A stretch of DNA of 64,000 nt from Streptomyces nojiriensis (GTDB lineage Bacteria; Actinomycetota; Actinomycetes; Streptomycetales; Streptomycetaceae). This document shows, piece after piece, positions 25,978 to 34,262 of this stretch (its first letter is position 1; each line of letters opens with the position of its first letter). The notes under the pieces were generated by a model that saw only the letters and a list, made by a program, of their open reading frames with translations, searched no databases and was not told where the DNA came from. The DNA is taken from the NCBI RefSeq assembly GCF_017639205.1, contig NZ_CP071139.1, forward strand, positions 8,958,917 to 9,022,916, written 5' to 3'. The translations under genes were made by a program, and so were the position numbers.

Positions 25978-26797
25978 TGACGGATCTGGTTGAGCGGTTG
26001 GTGCCGGACGAGTTGTGGGTGCTGTTCCGGCGGGTGGTGCCGCCGACGGAGGTGATACGTCCGCAGGGCGGGGGCCGCCGGCGAGCAGGTGACCGGGAGG
26101 CGCTGGCCGCGATCATCTTCGTGGCGACCTCGGGCTGCACCTGGCGCCAGCTCCCCCCGGTGTTCGGTCCGAGCTGGCAAACGGTCTACCGACGCTTCGC
26201 CCAGTGGACCCAGGCCCGCGTCTGGGCCCGGCTCTACCGCGTCATCCTCGACGAACTCGGCGCCCGCGGACAACTGGACTGGTCGCGGTGCGCGATCGAC
26301 TCCGTCAGCCTGCGGGCTGCAAAAGGGGGCCACTGACCGGACCGAATCCGACCGACCGCGGCAAACTGGGATCGAAGATCCACCTGATCACCGACCGGAA
26401 CGGACTGCCGCTGTCCCTGGGCATCTCCGGCGCGAACATGCACGACAGCCAGGGCCTGGAGCCACTCGTGCGAGGCATCCCGCCCATCCACTCCCGCCGC
26501 GGGCCCCGTCGCCGACGCCCGGCGAAACTGCACGCCGACAAGGGCTACGACTACGACCACCTGCGCCGATGGCTCCGTAAGCGTGGGATCCGCCACCGCA
26601 TCGCCCGCAAGGGCGTCGAGTCCTCACAGCGGCTGGGCCGTCATCGCTGGGTGGTCGAGAGAACCGTGTCCTGGCTGGCCGGCTGCCGCCGACTGCACCG
26701 GCGGTACGAACGCAAGGCTGAACACTTCCTCGCCTTCGTCGGCATAGCCGCAGCCCTGATCGGCTACCGGCGATTGGCCACGCCGCTCAGGTCCTGA
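25978..26797 (+). CDS. IS5-family transposase, made by programmed -1 frameshift
   Basis: The first frame (ATG 25978 to TGA 26336) holds the N-terminal helix-turn-helix (GCTWRQLPPVFGPSWQTVYR) and the first catalytic Asp (AIDSVSL). The second frame (to 26797) holds ITDRNGLPLSL, KLHADKGYD with the second Asp, and the VVERTVSWLAGCRRLHRRYE block with the catalytic Glu. The overlap contains AAAAGGGGG at 26321-26329, a suitable slippery site for a -1 shift. The fused product of about 273 residues is complete, so the element may still be active. Confidence 0.85.
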
Positions 26798-27143
26798 GGC
26801 AGTCCTGCTGCACGTCGAAACAGATCAGCCCCATCTTGTCCGCCAGATCTGCCGCGTAGGCCGACGCTTCTTCAGCCCTGCTCCAGCCCATCCCGAAGTA
26901 GATGAGCGGACCGCTTGCACCGCTGATCAGCGGCCCGACCGACCAGGGCGAGGTCCCTTCCTCGTCCTCGGTGATATCGCACCACCGCTCAAGAAGCGCG
27001 GTCACGTAGGCCGTGATGAGTTCGGACGGAGGCTCCAGGTCCTCACTGTCGAGGTAGCGGTCGTACAAGTCGCTCAAGACCCGGCGGGCAGCCCTGTCAT
27101 TCGCCGGCCGCTCGCCTTCCCAGACAGCAAGGTCGTAGCTCAT
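26787..27143 (-). CDS. passenger gene of the IS: possible immunity-type protein
   Basis: A protein of 118 residues on the strand opposite the transposase, overlapping its last 11 bases and lying wholly inside the element. It reads MSYDLAVWEGERPANDRAA, LITAYVTALLERWCDITED, SPWSVGPLISGASGPLIYFG and WSRAEEASAYAADLADKMGL. This family of small acidic Streptomyces proteins resembles immunity or toxin-neutralising proteins; that is inference. It is not a transposition gene. If the passenger is maintained with the IS, it may be an accessory cargo. Confidence 0.65.
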   Translation of the reverse strand: MSYDLAVWEGERPANDRAARRVLSDLYDRYLDSEDLEPPSELITAYVTALLERWCDITEDEEGTSPWSVGPLISGASGPLIYFGMGWSRAEEASAYAADLADKMGLICFDVQQDCLRT

Positions 27144-27221
27144 GCCCGGAGGCTCTCATGCCGCACTGACAGACCTCCGAGCTGGTCAACAGGACCTACA
27201 GCCAAAAGAAACGACGTCTAA

Positions 27222-27366
27222 ACACGTGATGGAACGGACGACGCGCACGTACGTCGCCAACGGCGTGTTCATCGCCGCAGCGCTCATCGCTGGTTATACC
27301 TTCAAGTACGAGCAGCCGAATGTGCTGTTCGGCATGAGCCGCCGAGATCTGAAGCGGATGAACTGA
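27222..27366 (+). pseudogene. plasmid-type conserved protein, 3' part (after IS)
   Basis: HVMERTTRTYVANGVFIAAA and IAGYTFKYEQPNVLFGMSRR continue the product that stops at 25936. Together they make one continuous protein once the IS is removed. The end LKRMN is the natural C-terminus of this family. Confidence 0.75.
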
Positions 27367-27525
27367 CCGTCCCAGCAGGGGCTTATCAGCTTCAGCGCTG
27401 AACGGCTTCGCGGGTGGCTGTACCTGGCCAAACTCGCTCGGTCAGGTACACCCACTTCCGAAAACGGCTCCTTCCGTGTTCTTCGGCTTCGACACTGGCC
27501 GGACGTCTATGTGAAGGAGCCGACC

Positions 27526-27876
27526 GTGACCGACGACGAGCAGCAGCTCGCCGCCCTCCTCAACGGCCTTCCAGGCCACGACGACGCCCGGTTCTGGCGC
27601 GGTCTCAAGGAAGCCGCAGGCATCTACCGCATACGCTCGACCATGTCCTCCGCCGTCCAGGAGGCTCAAGACGGCGACTTCGAACCGCTCGCCGAGTTCG
27701 TCCTCGACGTCTTCAACCGCGACGGCCGGCTCAAGGACACCGCTGCGGCCCTCGCCTCACATCTTGGCAGTACCCTGCGTGCCCGTGCCTGGATCACCGA
27801 CGCCATAGCGGCCGCGGACCGCATCAACCGTGCCCACGTCCAGGACCCCCTCGACGAACTCGCCGCGAAGTGGTGA
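27526..27876 (+). CDS. hypothetical helical protein
   Basis: A protein of 116 residues. The GTG at 27526 is preceded by AAGGAG; another GTG 15 bases earlier lies inside that site. It is mostly helical: LAALLNGLPGHDDARFWRGL, EPLAEFVLDVFNRDG, AWITDAIAAADRINRAHV. No known domain is evident. It stands alone. Confidence 0.55.
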   Translation: MTDDEQQLAALLNGLPGHDDARFWRGLKEAAGIYRIRSTMSSAVQEAQDGDFEPLAEFVLDVFNRDGRLKDTAAALASHLGSTLRARAWITDAIAAADRINRAHVQDPLDELAAKW

Positions 27877-28521
27877 GGAAGCGGACACCCCGTTTGACGT
27901 GACCGTGGCGGCGGCCAGGCCGCCTGGTCCGTAAGGGGTTCGATCCGCAGTTTGGGCCCGAGACTAACCAGACAGAACTTCTGAGCCGCGCTCACGCCGG
28001 ACACCCTCCACGCCTACCCGTATGACATGAGGCCGGCACGGACCGCGGCGAGTTCAGCCGGATCCGTTGCGCGCCCGCCTGCGGCGCGCTCGCTGTTCTG
28101 GGGATGGCGGCGCGCCACCGCCCACCGTGGAAGGCGGCCTCGATGCCGCGCCCGCGCAGGACGTCGCCCACGCGTCACCCGCCCCTTCCGTGACTCCGGT
28201 GAGCAGTTGCGTTCCACCGATGCAACCGGTGCGGTGGTTGTCGGCCCAGCGAACGAACTCTCGGGGGGAAGCAGCCCGGATCGCGGTCCGCGTGGCCGAA
28301 GGCGGCCGTCCGCGCCCATGCCCGGCGCCTTTCGGCCGATGCCAGGAGCCTGCCGAGGCCCTGCAGGAGCTGTGCGAGGCGGAGGAGTCGTACGACCGTA
28401 CGCGCGAACCAGCACCGTCCCGAATGCGTTCGAGCGTCGGGTCTGCCCGGTCCGGGGAACCTCTCCACCCGGGGGAGAGGAAACGATCGGCCCCGCCGCG
28501 CGGAGCCCTAGCGTGGAGTGG
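27877..28521. other. 645-bp intergenic stretch
   Basis: A leftward frame ends PAELAAVRAGLMSYG at 28014 and could be the tail of a lost gene. Otherwise nothing recognisable. The promoter of the metalloprotease pair should be just before 28522. Confidence 0.3.
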
Positions 28522-29076
28522 ATGAAGCGTCTGTCAGCGGGCTTATCGGTGGCCGCAGCCCTGCTCCTGACCGCCCCGCCTCCGGCGGCGGCTGTCGCTG
28601 CGGCGCCGTGCGTCAGGGGCGAGGCCGAGTCGCGGTCGCGCAGCTCGGTGGACGACGGCGAGATCAGATGGACGGCGAACACGGCCTACTCCGACGCGTA
28701 CAAGCACGCGCTCAAGGCGTGGCAGTACACCGGCCACAAGATCAAACTGGCCCCGGACTCGGCGACTACCGTCAACGACCTCGAGTTCGTGGACTACAAC
28801 GACCCGAAGGACCATGCCGCCGCGAAGTGGAACTACCGGGGCGGCCCCGGCCAGACCGACTACATCCGGTTCAACACGGCCGCGATGAAGAATGCGAGCC
28901 GGACAAAGCGCCGACAGATCGCGGCGCACGAGCTGGGCCACGCCCTGGGGCTGTGCCACAAGTCGGACGCGGGCGGCCCGGGCTACGTGCGGTCGGTGAT
29001 GTGGCCGACCGCCCACGAATACTTCGATCTCCCTCAGGACGTCGACCGAGCCAACTACTCCAAGCTGTGGGGCTGA
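28522..29076 (+). CDS. secreted matrixin-like zinc metalloprotease
   Basis: A protein of 184 residues. A Sec signal peptide covers residues 1-27 (KRLSAGLSVAAALLLTAPPP, then AAAVAAAP). The zinc site is IAAHELGHALGLCHK (HExxHxxGxxH) with VMWP as the Met-turn, as in matrixin/metzincin enzymes. It also contains DYIRFNTAAM, a beta strand before the helix. The enzyme should act outside the cell on proteins. It is followed two bases after its stop by a membrane-anchored protein, so the two are an operon. Confidence 0.75.
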   Translation: MKRLSAGLSVAAALLLTAPPPAAAVAAAPCVRGEAESRSRSSVDDGEIRWTANTAYSDAYKHALKAWQYTGHKIKLAPDSATTVNDLEFVDYNDPKDHAAAKWNYRGGPGQTDYIRFNTAAMKNASRTKRRQIAAHELGHALGLCHKSDAGGPGYVRSVMWPTAHEYFDLPQDVDRANYSKLWG

Positions 29077-29078
29077 TC

Positions 29079-29627
29079 ATGAACGTGAAGACGTGGGCGC
29101 TGGCCGGGACTGCGGCCGCCGTGCTCCTCGGCGGCGGCTGGTACGCCTGGGAGAACAGCGGCGCATCGCACACGGAGAGCCTGTGCGGGACCCCGTCCGG
29201 CGGCACTGATGCCGAGGTGGCGACCAGCGCGCAGGGCATCGCCGTGGTGGAGGCCACAGGCGAGGCCGCGCACGACCCGCAGGCCGTCGGCTCCGAGAAC
29301 CCCGAGCTCGTCACGACGCCGGTACGGATCGTGGAGTCGATGAAGGGGAAGTTCGCCCCGGTCATCGGGGTGTCCCAGCGGGTTGAGCCCGGCGGGGCGC
29401 CCGGTTCGTTCAAGGTGGCCACCTCCAACCGAGAGGTGATGATGAAGCCGGGGGAGCGGTACGTGGTCGCGATCGGCCCCGGAGACCTGGAAGCCCGCCC
29501 TGGGACGACGACGTTCGCCACCCTGATCCAGCCCGCACACCGCGGTGCGGTCGATGAGGCCGACTATTGGCGGAGCGTGATCGCGAAGGCCCCCCCGAAG
29601 CCCGCCTGCGATGACACCGTCAGCTAG
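29079..29627 (+). CDS. membrane-anchored exported protein, partner of the metalloprotease
   Basis: A protein of 182 residues. Residues 6-24 (WALAGTAAAVLLGGGWYAW) are an N-terminal membrane anchor. The exported part has a beta-rich look (VTTPVRIVESMKGKF, KPGERYVVAIGPGDLE) and one Cys near each end (LCGTPS, PACDDT) that could pair. It begins two bases after the protease gene stop. It could be an inhibitor, substrate or surface partner of the protease; sequence does not decide. Confidence 0.6.
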   Translation: MNVKTWALAGTAAAVLLGGGWYAWENSGASHTESLCGTPSGGTDAEVATSAQGIAVVEATGEAAHDPQAVGSENPELVTTPVRIVESMKGKFAPVIGVSQRVEPGGAPGSFKVATSNREVMMKPGERYVVAIGPGDLEARPGTTTFATLIQPAHRGAVDEADYWRSVIAKAPPKPACDDTVS

Positions 29628-29769
29628 CGGGGGAAGGCCGGCAGGCCCCGCCGCAGCCGCTGCTGCGCCACCGATGACGTGTGACGAACCAGGACCTCTG
29701 CCGGCAAGGCGCCACAGTCGCGCGACGGCAGGCCGAGCCGCACCGTCCGGCCGGCCACCGGCGCAACTC

Positions 29770-30151
29770 CCATGGACACCGTGGGGCGGACCCGTCGGCG
29801 TCGGCGGCACCACCGTCACCACCCCCGACGTCACCCTGCTCCCGGGCAGCCGCCCCGTGTTGTACACCGACGGCCTGGCCGAGGTCCGCGGGCGGGACAT
29901 CGACGACCGCCTCACCGAGCTCAGCCGGCTGCTCACCGAACCGCAGCGGCCGCTGCCCCCCCGTGCGACTCGCTGATCACCCATATCGTGCCGGCGCCTG
30001 CCGCCGCCGTCGCCCTGCTCGCCCGGCATCAACCCCGCCGGCCGACCGCACCGTCCGCCCCCTCAGCCTGCCCCGCAATCAGCTGACCGGGCCGGCCCGG
30101 GTCCCGGCCGCTGCGCTCAGGCAGGCGGCCGTGGGAGCGATGGGGGACTGA
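29770..30151 (+). pseudogene. SpoIIE-type phosphatase, C-terminal remnant
   Basis: VTLLPGSRPVLYTDGLAEVR and DIDDRLTELSRLLTEP are the end of a PP2C/SpoIIE phosphatase domain (LPPGD...LLYTDGLVE). After a frame change the tail reads CDSLITHIVPAPAAAVALLA, again typical. The upstream two-thirds of the domain are missing. Non-functional. Confidence 0.6.
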
Positions 30152-30162
30152 ACAGACACTCT

Positions 30163-30181
30163 TATCGTCGCGATGACGATA
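30163..30181. promoter_or_regulatory. candidate operator for the 30201 gene
   Basis: TATCGTC-GCGAT-GACGATA is a perfect 7-bp inverted repeat with a 5-base centre, in an AT-rich stretch 20 bases before the ATG at 30201. Its position over the expected promoter suggests a repressor or autoregulator site. Confidence 0.45.
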
Positions 30182-30200
30182 TTAATGTTATGGTCGGCTC

Positions 30201-30614
30201 ATGAGTGAAGTCAGAGACGAGAACGCCGACGCGGATGCTGAACTTGCCTGGAAGGCGGCCGAGTTGGCCACCGAATGGGTTTCGGTGAGCACACCCTTGA
30301 CGGAAAGTCAGGGATGGACGCTTGTCGGCCTTCAGCACATGGGCTCGGGACAAGGGGAGATGTACGCCTGGAACAAGGTAGGCGCCTGGCAGCGGCAGCT
30401 GACAGAGGTGCTGGCCGCGGACGACGGAAGCGAGGAGAGCCGCCACCGCGTCACGGCGGCGAAGCGGGCCGCCACCTCGGCCATGCGCGACATGCTGCTC
30501 GCCGGAATACCCGCGGGGGTGCAGACCAACCAGATCTGGAGGGACGGGCTGGGCCCCGATCCGCGAGAGGAGCTGCGTCGCTTCGTCGAAACACACACGG
30601 GACGAGTGGCCTGA
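30201..30614 (+). CDS. hypothetical helical protein
   Basis: A protein of 137 residues, beginning MSEVRDENADADAELAWKAA, then WQRQLTEVLAADDGSEE, AAKRAATSAMRDMLLAGIPA and DPREELRRFVETHTG. It is mostly amphipathic helix with a Gly/Trp-containing middle. No family recognised. A palindromic site and an AT-rich promoter region lie directly upstream. Confidence 0.55.
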   Translation: MSEVRDENADADAELAWKAAELATEWVSVSTPLTESQGWTLVGLQHMGSGQGEMYAWNKVGAWQRQLTEVLAADDGSEESRHRVTAAKRAATSAMRDMLLAGIPAGVQTNQIWRDGLGPDPREELRRFVETHTGRVA

Positions 30615-30777
30615 GCTGACCGCCACCCGGGGATGTCGGCCGGGATCCGCGGTTACCGGACCGAGGCCCTAGGAGCCCCGGACGGCTGCGGCTGGCCGAC
30701 GGCACTCCTCCGATGGAACATGAGCGGCCTCGACCGCGGTGCCGGGAACACCGTCCCACCCGCCGGCGTCACCGCCT

Positions 30778-31236
30778 TCATTCAGGGATGGTGCCGGTGC
30801 TGTCGAGCCGTTTGACGCGCGCTACGTTCTCGCGGTCCTCGGCGTCCGTGCTCGCCTCGGCGGCGAACCAGGCGTCGAGGATCTCCTTGAGTAGCGGTTC
30901 CGAGGTCAGGCGCAGGCTGAGCGCGAGCACGTTGGCGTCATTCCAGCGGCGCGCACCGTCCGCCGTGTAGGCGTCCGTGCACAGGGCCGCGCGTACGCCG
31001 GGAACCTTGTTCGCGGCGATCGACGCACCCGTACCGGTCCAGCAGCACACGACGGCCTGGTCGGCGTTCCCGGCGGCGACCTCGCGGGCCGCCGCCTCCG
31101 AGCAGGCTGCCCACTGTGGATCGTCGCCGGGGTTCAGCGCGCCGTACGTCATCACATCGTGTCCGCGGTCGCGCAGTTGCCCGAGGAGTGCGCGAGCCAC
31201 GGGTTCGTCCATGTCCGAGGAAACGGAGATCCGCAT
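30778..31236 (-). CDS. RpiB/LacA/LacB-family sugar-phosphate isomerase
   Basis: A protein of 152 residues. It contains ISVSSDMDEPVARALLGQL at the start, VVCCWTGTGASIAANKVPGV (the phosphate-binding loop with the active-site Cys pair and TGxGxSIAANK) and RWNDANVLALSLRLTSE. Such enzymes interconvert aldose and ketose phosphates, ribose-5-phosphate being the usual substrate. The N-terminal SSDMDEPVA variant (not GCDHAG) suggests a different sugar. Single gene. Confidence 0.85.
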   Translation of the reverse strand: MRISVSSDMDEPVARALLGQLRDRGHDVMTYGALNPGDDPQWAACSEAAAREVAAGNADQAVVCCWTGTGASIAANKVPGVRAALCTDAYTADGARRWNDANVLALSLRLTSEPLLKEILDAWFAAEASTDAEDRENVARVKRLDSTGTIPE

Positions 31237-31281
31237 GTCCCGAGACTAACCGGCCTGGAGCGGACGGTCTCCGCAGGTCGA

Positions 31282-31517
31282 GAAGTGATCATGCGCGTGC
31301 CGTAGCCCTGGCGTTGCCACTCGCTCGTCACCCGGACCTTCACGATGTGAGCTCGGTGGCACCCGGCACAGGACTGCCAGGTGAGCCGGGCGAAGTCGTG
31401 GCCGCTGCGTTCACAGACCCGGAGCTGCTGGAGACCCGCCCCGTTCCGCAGCGCGTAGTACAACCAGAAGTCCTCGGTGCGATGCCGCAGGAGCGTTGCG
31501 AGGTTCCACTGCGGCAC
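31282..31517 (-). pseudogene. GNAT-type acetyltransferase-like fragment
   Basis: The frame reads MPQWNLATLLRHRTEDFWLY, CERSGHDFARLTWQSCAGCH, then VRVTSEWQRQGYGTRMI. The last part is the acetyl-CoA-binding motif of GNAT enzymes (RxxGxG/A). The product ends there, so only the N-terminal half of a protein remains. Confidence 0.45.
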
Positions 31518-31524
31518 GAACGCA

Positions 31525-31800
31525 TGAGATCGTCGACGCGCTCGCCGCCGCGGGACTGAAATGCTGGGCGGGCAAGGCGTACCGAGGCGCCGGCCGACAC
31601 ATCCGAGTCCCCTTCCGTGGCCGCCGGCTCAAGCGATGGAAGCGATGACACAACAACAGCCACGCCAAGATCCGGTGCGTCGGCGAGCAGGCCATGGCCG
31701 CCTGAAAGGCCGGCCGCTACTGCGGAGGCCCGGCTGCAGCCCCAACCGGATCACCAGCATCGTGAAGGCCGTCCTTGTCCTCCACCACGCTTCTATCTGA
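31525..31800 (+). pseudogene. IS5-type transposase, C-terminal remnant
   Basis: CWAGKAYRGAGRHIRVPFRG, HNNSHAKIRCVGEQAMA, CSPNRITSIVKAVLVLHH are the C-terminal third of a DDE transposase of the kind in Streptomyces (KAYxGAG...NRxHAxIRxxGEQ). Internal stops and shifts interrupt it. The following GTTGGAAAAGGCTCA resembles an IS end. Confidence 0.6.
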
Positions 31801-31938
31801 GGTTGGAAAAGGCTCACCGTCATCGCGGCGGAGAGGCGGCCGGCCCCCGAAGGAAGGGGCGGCGGTAACCGGAGGGTGATTCGCGGACCAGGGTCGGGAT
31901 CCCGCATGCAACAGTGTGGAGGTGTGGCCGACCCTCGG

Positions 31939-32277
31939 TCAGTAGACCCAAATGGGGTGCGAGCTGAACCGGTGCCAGGGCGTGCCGAAGCTCTCCGTCC
32001 AACAGTCCGTGTCCTTCCAGCCGGTGACCTTGTCGGACGCCCGGCCGTCGGGCAGGTACGCGATCAGGTCACCGGTGCAGTCTGAGTCGTTCGGACCGCT
32101 GGCGTCGCGCATGATCAGGATGGTGTGGCCGCTGCGGTTGTAGACCACCCCGCAGAACGGCCACGAGCAATCGTCGCTGCCGGCGGGCGCGGTCTGACTT
32201 GCCACTGCCGCCGGTGCCCCGGCGACCAGCAGCATCGCCGCGGTGGCCGCGGCCACCGCAAGTATGCGGAATCGCAC
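31939..32277 (-). CDS. small secreted cysteine-containing protein
   Basis: A protein of 112 residues from the GTG at 32277 (AGGGGA eight bases upstream). A signal peptide covers residues 1-26 (ILAVAAATAAMLLVAGAPAA, ASQTAP). The mature part of about 85 residues has four Cys (DDCSWPFCG, NDSDCTG, DTDCWT), likely two disulfides, and several Trp. An extracellular protein, perhaps an inhibitor or small binding protein; family not recognised. Confidence 0.65.
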   Translation of the reverse strand: MRFRILAVAAATAAMLLVAGAPAAVASQTAPAGSDDCSWPFCGVVYNRSGHTILIMRDASGPNDSDCTGDLIAYLPDGRASDKVTGWKDTDCWTESFGTPWHRFSSHPIWVY

Positions 32278-32837
32278 GCTTGTCCCCTGTCGAAGAGGCC
32301 CCGTGTGGATGAGTGTTGGGGCCGGAGGGATGGCAGCGTACCGATGTGTCAGGGGCCGCTATAGCCCCGGAACCGGACACTCTGTCGGGGCCGGATCAGG
32401 CCTCCCGCAGACGCCTGGGGGTGTCGAACCACCGATGACGTCGCCTCGATGGCGTCGCTGCCGAGCTGTCCGCCAGAAGGATGGCCGGGGCCCACGGCCA
32501 GCGGGTCGTGTGTGGTGATCTTCCGACCTCTCGCCAGAGCACGGGATTGATGGCAATCCCTGCCTGGTCGGCCATGTCCCCAGCCTGCGGCGGACCACCT
32601 CGTCCAGCACGCGGAGCGTGTATCCGGGGCGCGGTAAGGGCAGGTCTCGAGGCGCCCGACTCCGAGAAGGCGGATCTGCCGCTCGTGGTGCCCGGGCTCA
32701 CCGGGGCATTCCTCACATTCAAACTGCGCCGACCTGCAAAGTCGGCAAAGCGGAGCCGCCGTTTGCGGCCGGTGGCACGGTGCTCGGCGGCACCCTGATC
32801 CGGCATCATCCCCGCGCACGAGACGGAAGCCATGCTC
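32278..32837. other. 560-bp stretch without a recognised gene
   Basis: Long GC-driven open frames exist on both strands but none shows a domain or convincing start. The promoter of the leftward secreted protein lies at its left edge. Confidence 0.3.
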
Positions 32838-32980
32838 CCACAGCGACCCGACACAGTGGCCGTGAGCGTTCCCAAAGCGGGGCACGACGTACACCTGGAA
32901 CACCCCGAGATCCTGTGGCAGGCGCTTCAAGAATTCCTTGAACAGGTCGCCGGCCGGCCTGTTCGCGGGCAGGCCTGACC
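32838..32980 (+). pseudogene. alpha/beta hydrolase, C-terminal remnant
   Basis: VAVSVPKAGHDVHLEHPEIL followed by WQALQEFLEQVAG and a TGA is the last part of an alpha/beta hydrolase (GHDVHLEHPE carries the catalytic His). The rest of the gene is missing. Confidence 0.55.
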
Positions 32981-33240
32981 CCGACACCGTGGGACGCGTC
33001 CACGTATCAGCAGCACGGTGGGCTCCGGCTCCGGGGCGCCGGGACTCACTGCCTTCCAGATACGGGCCATCGCCGTGGGGAAGCCTGAACTCTACGACCG
33101 CTGGCTGCGCGAGCTCTGGCCGCTGCGGGCCGCGGGCACCCTGCGCACGGCCGTACACGAGGAGATCCCCGCGACGACGACGCCGCCCGAGCCCATGGCT
33201 GTGGTGCGCGGGTGGCGGCCGGGCAGGCTACCTTGCTCGG
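32981..33240. other. unassigned frame ahead of the HNH-like gene
   Basis: A rightward frame from a GTG at 33018 reads LTAFQIRAIAVGKPELYDRW and ELWPLRAAGTLRTAVHEEIP, plausibly part of a real helical protein. It runs into the next gene at 33254. I cannot identify it. Confidence 0.3.
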
Positions 33241-33681
33241 ATGAGTCTCCTTGATGATGTGGCCGAGCGCGACGGCTGGCAGTGCTGGGTGTGTGACGAA
33301 CCGGTCGACCCCGACGAGTCGGTGAACGACCCGCGGGGACCCAGTGTCGACAGCCGGACCGCCGACCGGAAGGCCAAGGTGGCCGAGCGGCTCGCGCACC
33401 GCGGGTGCAATTCCCGCAAGGGTGCGGTCAAGGTGGTCATCGCCTGGCCGGAGCGCCTGTACGTAGTCGAACCCGCGCCGCTGATCGCCGTCGCCGAGAG
33501 GCTGGAGCGCAAGGGCGGCCGCGAGATGGTGGGCCGTTGTCCGACCAGGAAGGACGCCCAAGAGGCGGCGGATTGGCTGGTGGACCGGTTCTCCCGACTG
33601 GTACCGGGAATGCTGGTGACCGCCGACATCCAGGCCGGCGGCGGCCAGTTCCTCGTCATCCTGGCCACCGGCCGCCGCTGA
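33241..33681 (+). CDS. HNH-like protein with altered active site
   Basis: A protein of 146 residues. CWVCDEPVDPDESVNDPRGP and LAHRGCNSRKGAVK match the two zinc/His-containing ends of an HNH nuclease domain (CxxC ... HxxCNxxKG). The catalytic DH that normally lies between them reads VDSRTADRK here, so the central His is absent and nuclease activity is doubtful. The C-terminal half (RKDAQEAADWLVDRFSRL; GQFLVILATGRR) is an added alpha/beta region. It may be a DNA- or RNA-binding protein. Confidence 0.55.
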   Translation: MSLLDDVAERDGWQCWVCDEPVDPDESVNDPRGPSVDSRTADRKAKVAERLAHRGCNSRKGAVKVVIAWPERLYVVEPAPLIAVAERLERKGGREMVGRCPTRKDAQEAADWLVDRFSRLVPGMLVTADIQAGGGQFLVILATGRR

Positions 33682-34262
33682 TCGGGGATCACCCACACAC
33701 CCTCGTGTCGAGATGGTGGTCATCTGACCGCCGCCGCACCCCGCCGGGTCCCGCTCCGGCCGCCGTGCCCGCGCCCGCGAGTACGGACGTGAAGTGCTCC
33801 TGGGGCCCTTAGACCGAGGGCCTGGACGTCCCCCGTGACCTCGACCTCGGCAACCGGCCGCGCGCCCTGAAGCAGCTGAGGGTGCAGCTGGCCGCGCACT
33901 CCCAGATGGTGTCGATGGTGTGGGAGGTCCTGTCGGAGCGCGACACGGGCCTCCTGATCGGCCCATATCAGTCGCCGCTGCTGGCCGCCCGCACGCAGAG
34001 GACCGGCGAGAGCGAGGGCGCACACGGTGCGGCCCGGCACCTGAACCGCCTGACGGCCGACATCCTGGAAGCAGGCCACCGGCATGGCTCTGGAGGGCCG
34101 CCTCGCGGACGCGGCCCTCCACCCCCTTGACCACGCCGCCCTCCGCGCCGCCCGCGTCCGTTTCCCAGCTGTGGGTCTCGCCGATGGCGGCCCGCTCCCG
34201 CTCTCCCCCCCCTGGACAGACGCCACCGCAGCGGCCGCGGCTTCGGCGCGGGCCGCGGGGAG
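33682..34262. other. 580-bp stretch with a gene scrap
   Basis: From about 33810 to 34110, rightward, a frame without a start reads LDVPRDLDLGNRPRALKQLR, AAHSQMVSMVWEVLSERDTG and HLNRLTADILEAGH, which looks like part of a small helical protein of mobile elements. It is open at the 5' side only after a stop at 33809. Nothing else is recognised. Confidence 0.3.

Larger units (their letters stand above)
25937..27218 (+). mobile_element. IS5-family insertion sequence with a passenger gene (1282 bp)
   Basis: The ends are imperfect inverted repeats, GACATCGTTTCTTATGGC on the left and GACGTCGTTTCTTTTGGC on the right strand, two mismatches in 18. They are flanked by the direct repeat TAA (25934-25936 and 27219-27221). 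TNA duplications are typical of IS5-family subgroups such as IS427. Excising the element and one TAA restores the host gene exactly. It carries a two-frame transposase and, unusually, an antisense gene between transposase and right end. The clean repeats suggest recent insertion. Confidence 0.9.
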
